DNA of 64,000 nt, taken from contig JADCLP010000001.1 of the NCBI GenBank assembly GCA_014983025.1, positions 682,001 to 746,000 on the forward strand. Reading direction: 5' to 3'. The stretch is from Erythrobacteraceae bacterium E2-1 Yellow Sea (GTDB taxonomy: Bacteria > Pseudomonadota > Alphaproteobacteria > Sphingomonadales > Sphingomonadaceae). Positions 61,786 through 64,000 of this stretch are shown in pieces (the stretch's first letter is position 1; each line of letters starts with the position of its first letter). The notes under the pieces are model-generated. The model was not told the origin of the DNA, ran no database searches, and was given only the letters and a program-made list of their open reading frames with translations. Made by a program: the position numbers and the translations under genes.

Positions 61786-62957
61786 GCGGAGCTGAGGTCA
61801 TTTCGCTCGGCTGCCGGTTGAACATTGCCGAAAGCGAGCAGATGCGCGCCCTACTGGCTCAGGAAAATGATGTGGTCGTCGTCAATAGCTGCGCCGTCAC
61901 ATCGGAAGCAGTGCGCCAGACCCGTCAGGCAATTCGCAAGGCGCGCCGCGCGCGGCCCGATGCACGTCTGCTCGTAACAGGCTGCGCCGCCGATATCGAA
62001 CGCGCCCAACTTTCAGCCATGCCAGAAGTCGACGGGTTGATTGCCAATGCGGTAAAGCTGGATCCGCGCGCATGGAACGTGCCAGCACAGGCAGCGCCCG
62101 TACCACAAGCGCGTACCCGCGCCTTTATCGCGGTACAAAATGGCTGCGATCATGCCTGTACTTTCTGCGTGATCCCGCAGGGGCGCGGTAAAAGTCGTTC
62201 ACTTGATGTGGATCAGGTTCTGCGTGAGGTGGAAAGCCATATGGCGCAGGGCGCACCAGAAGTGGTGCTGACCGGGGTCGACGTCACCAGTTGGGGGCAT
62301 GACCTGCCGCAACATGTTGCGCTGGGTTCGCTGGTACGGCAGGTACTCGATCATTTTCCTGAATTGATGCGGCTTCGCATGTCATCGCTTGATGGCATTG
62401 AAATCGATGAAGAATTGTTTGACCTTTTTGCGCATGAAAAGCGCATGATGCCGCACCTCCATCTGTCGCTACAGCACGGGGCGGACCTGATCCTGAAGCG
62501 GATGAAACGGCGTCATTTGCGGCAGGATGCAGTGGATCTGGTCGCCCGGCTGAAGGCCATTCGTCCTGAGATTGCCGTGGGGGCAGATCTGATTGCGGGC
62601 TTCCCAACAGAAACTGAAGAGCAGCATCAGGCAAACCTTTCCATCATTCGCGAACTGGGGATCGTGCACGGCCATATCTTCCCCTATTCACCACGCCCCG
62701 GCACGCCAGCCGCACGCATGCCGCAATTGGGGCGTGATCTGATAAAGCAACGCGCCGGTGAACTGCGCGAAGCTGCCAAAAATACGCGCGACCGCTGGAT
62801 GCGCAGCCTTGTGGGGCAAGATCTGTCTGTACTTGCAGAACGCGATGGCACCGGCCATGCGGAAAACTTCGCGCGGGTTACTGTGCCGAAGGGTGTGCAA
62901 GCGGGTGAGATTGTCCACGTAACACCGCAATCAGTCGAGGAAGGACTGCTCAAGTGA
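61782..62957 (+). CDS. mtaB: tRNA t6A37 methylthiotransferase MtaB
   Basis: A 391-residue radical SAM enzyme that converts t6A to ms2t6A at tRNA position 37. The N-terminal UPF0004 domain holds three Cys (LGCRLN, VNSCAVT, VTGCAAD) and the radical SAM triad is CDHACTFC. The C-terminal TRAM-like part is present. ATGA overlap with dapF. Confidence 0.94.
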   Translation: MSGAEVISLGCRLNIAESEQMRALLAQENDVVVVNSCAVTSEAVRQTRQAIRKARRARPDARLLVTGCAADIERAQLSAMPEVDGLIANAVKLDPRAWNVPAQAAPVPQARTRAFIAVQNGCDHACTFCVIPQGRGKSRSLDVDQVLREVESHMAQGAPEVVLTGVDVTSWGHDLPQHVALGSLVRQVLDHFPELMRLRMSSLDGIEIDEELFDLFAHEKRMMPHLHLSLQHGADLILKRMKRRHLRQDAVDLVARLKAIRPEIAVGADLIAGFPTETEEQHQANLSIIRELGIVHGHIFPYSPRPGTPAARMPQLGRDLIKQRAGELREAAKNTRDRWMRSLVGQDLSVLAERDGTGHAENFARVTVPKGVQAGEIVHVTPQSVEEGLLK

Positions 62958-63892
62958 GTGAGGGTGAAACCCCGAAAAAATCATGGGCTGACCGGCTATT
63001 TGGTGGCTTCCGCAAGACGTCAGAACGGCTGAGCGAAAATCTGACGCAGGCCGTTTCGACCGCCAAGTTGGATGATGCAACGCTGGACGATGTCGAAGAT
63101 GCTCTGATCATGTCCGATCTTGGCCCGGCAGTCGCTGCACGCATCCGGCAACGCCTGTCAGACAAGCGTTTTGGCCTGGAGATTTCCGCACGCGAGCTGA
63201 AAGAGGCGGTGGCAGAAGAAATCGCGGAGATACTTCGCCCGGTTGCCAAGCCGCTGGAAATCACGGCTTTCCCCCGCCCACAAGTGATGCTGGTGATCGG
63301 TGTCAATGGCAGCGGCAAGACCACCACCATCGCCAAGCTGGCGCATTGGCTTCAGGAAGATGATTACAGCGTGATGCTGGCGGCAGGCGATACCTTCCGC
63401 GCTGCTGCCATCGGCCAGCTTGCCACCTGGGCAGAACGCGTTGGTGTACCAATCATTCGCGGGCCGGAAGGTGGCGACCCGGCAAGCATCGTGTTTGACG
63501 GGGTGAAAGAAGCGACTGCCAAGGGGATCGACGTATTGATCGTCGATACGGCGGGACGGTTGCAGAACAAGCGCGAATTGATGGACGAGCTGGCCAAGAT
63601 TCGTAAGGTCCTGGGTCGCCTCAATCCAGAGGCACCGCATGATGTGGTGCTGGTGCTGGATGCCACCAATGGTCAGAATGCACTCAGCCAGATTGATGTG
63701 TTCAAGGAAGTGGCAGGCGTCACCGGTCTGATCATGACCAAGCTTGATGGCACCGCGCGCGGCGGCGTGTTGGTGGCGGCAGCTGAAAAATACGGCCTGC
63801 CCATTCATGCGATTGGCGTAGGCGAGAAAATGGACGATTTGCGCCCGTTTGACCCAGATCTGGTCGCGCGCGTTATTGCTGGGGTGGCATGA
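62954..63892 (+). CDS. ftsY: Signal recognition particle receptor FtsY
   Basis: A 312-residue SRP GTPase. The N and G domains show GVNGSGKTTTIAKLA (P loop), DTFRAAAIGQLATWAERVGV, DTAGRLQNKRELMDEL and TKLDGTARGG. The acidic A domain is short, as in many alphaproteobacteria. GTG start overlapping mtaB. Confidence 0.97.
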   Translation: MSEGETPKKSWADRLFGGFRKTSERLSENLTQAVSTAKLDDATLDDVEDALIMSDLGPAVAARIRQRLSDKRFGLEISARELKEAVAEEIAEILRPVAKPLEITAFPRPQVMLVIGVNGSGKTTTIAKLAHWLQEDDYSVMLAAGDTFRAAAIGQLATWAERVGVPIIRGPEGGDPASIVFDGVKEATAKGIDVLIVDTAGRLQNKRELMDELAKIRKVLGRLNPEAPHDVVLVLDATNGQNALSQIDVFKEVAGVTGLIMTKLDGTARGGVLVAAAEKYGLPIHAIGVGEKMDDLRPFDPDLVARVIAGVA

Positions 63893-64000
63893 TGGCGGAA
63901 ACCCAAAACACGAAACCCAAATCCGGCTGGCTTAACATATTGGTCGATTATGGCCCGCTGCTGGTGTTCCTCGGCGTCTATAAATTCTACCAACCGCCAG
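63889..64000 (+). CDS. yciB: Septation protein A / YciB family, partial at window end
   Basis: Only the first 37 residues are in the window: MMAETQNTKPKSGWLNILVDYGPLLVFLGVYKFYQPP, with the typical DYGPLLVFFxxYKF opening of the inner-membrane YciB/IspZ family. It overlaps the ftsY stop by 4 nt. The second of two adjacent ATG codons could be the start. Confidence 0.85.
   Translation, partial: MMAETQNTKPKSGWLNILVDYGPLLVFLGVYKFYQPP

Noticed and set aside
1-64000. CRISPR arrays
   Set aside because: No regularly spaced repeat series was seen. The only short direct repeats are attachment, operator or arm-like sites.

Overview
The window comes from an alphaproteobacterium, most probably Sphingomonadales (Erythrobacteraceae-like). 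That placement is an inference from the conserved block at 46.7-64 kb (tRNA-Met, mltG, fabF, acpP, aspS, rnd, oxyR, pgsA, dapF, mtaB, ftsY, yciB) and from the accessory gene families to its left. About 46.7 kb is mobile DNA stacked on the 3' end of a tRNA-Met gene; the remaining 17 kb is ordinary chromosome.

Element A (window start to about 36.9 kb) looks like the right part of an integrative conjugative element. It holds a two-gene defence candidate (Mrr-like nuclease fused to a P-loop NTPase, 66-3882), a MobF relaxase, a TraD coupling protein and a small mobilisation protein (4056-9655). A long co-oriented minus-strand region follows (18.2-34.5 kb): ssb, ArdC antirestriction protein, RES-Xre toxin-antitoxin, a DUF2493 protein, ParB, a giant Strawberry-notch helicase with a methylase domain, and a CHC2/Toprim primase-like protein. 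A divergent mercury operon (merR / merT, GDCCVxC protein, MerA-like reductase, small membrane protein) interrupts it. A lytic transglycosylase and a P4-type integrase close the element. No type IV secretion genes lie in the window; they may lie further left.

Nested in element A, between perfect 15-bp direct repeats at 9886 and 17774, is a mini-island of about 7.9 kb. It carries a ribbon-helix-helix regulator, a beta-class DNA methyltransferase, a nuclease-methylase fusion, a PLD-family nuclease and two overlapping tyrosine recombinases. It appears to be a mobile restriction-modification package inserted in the intergenic space that separates the mobilisation operon from the ssb/ArdC region, where an oriT might be expected.

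Element B (about 36.9-46.7 kb) is a smaller mobilisable element. It has its own P4-type integrase, excisionase/AlpA-type regulators, a phosphoribosyltransferase, a lipoprotein, a HIRAN plus GIY-YIG fusion, TraC/TraD-like small proteins, a Ti-type TraA relaxase-helicase and a DUF6118 protein, but no coupling protein or secretion system. Copies of the tRNA-Met 3' end at 36923 and 46710 suggest A and B were added in tandem at the same tRNA.

The most interesting signal is a shared design in the 5' leaders of the element A minus-strand genes. At least five starts share a TCAGGAG Shine-Dalgarno box (ATCAGGAG in four), and in most of these, as well as in ssb, an upstream arm can fold onto the Shine-Dalgarno. 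This looks like a common post-transcriptional or early-entry expression control for the genes that protect incoming DNA.
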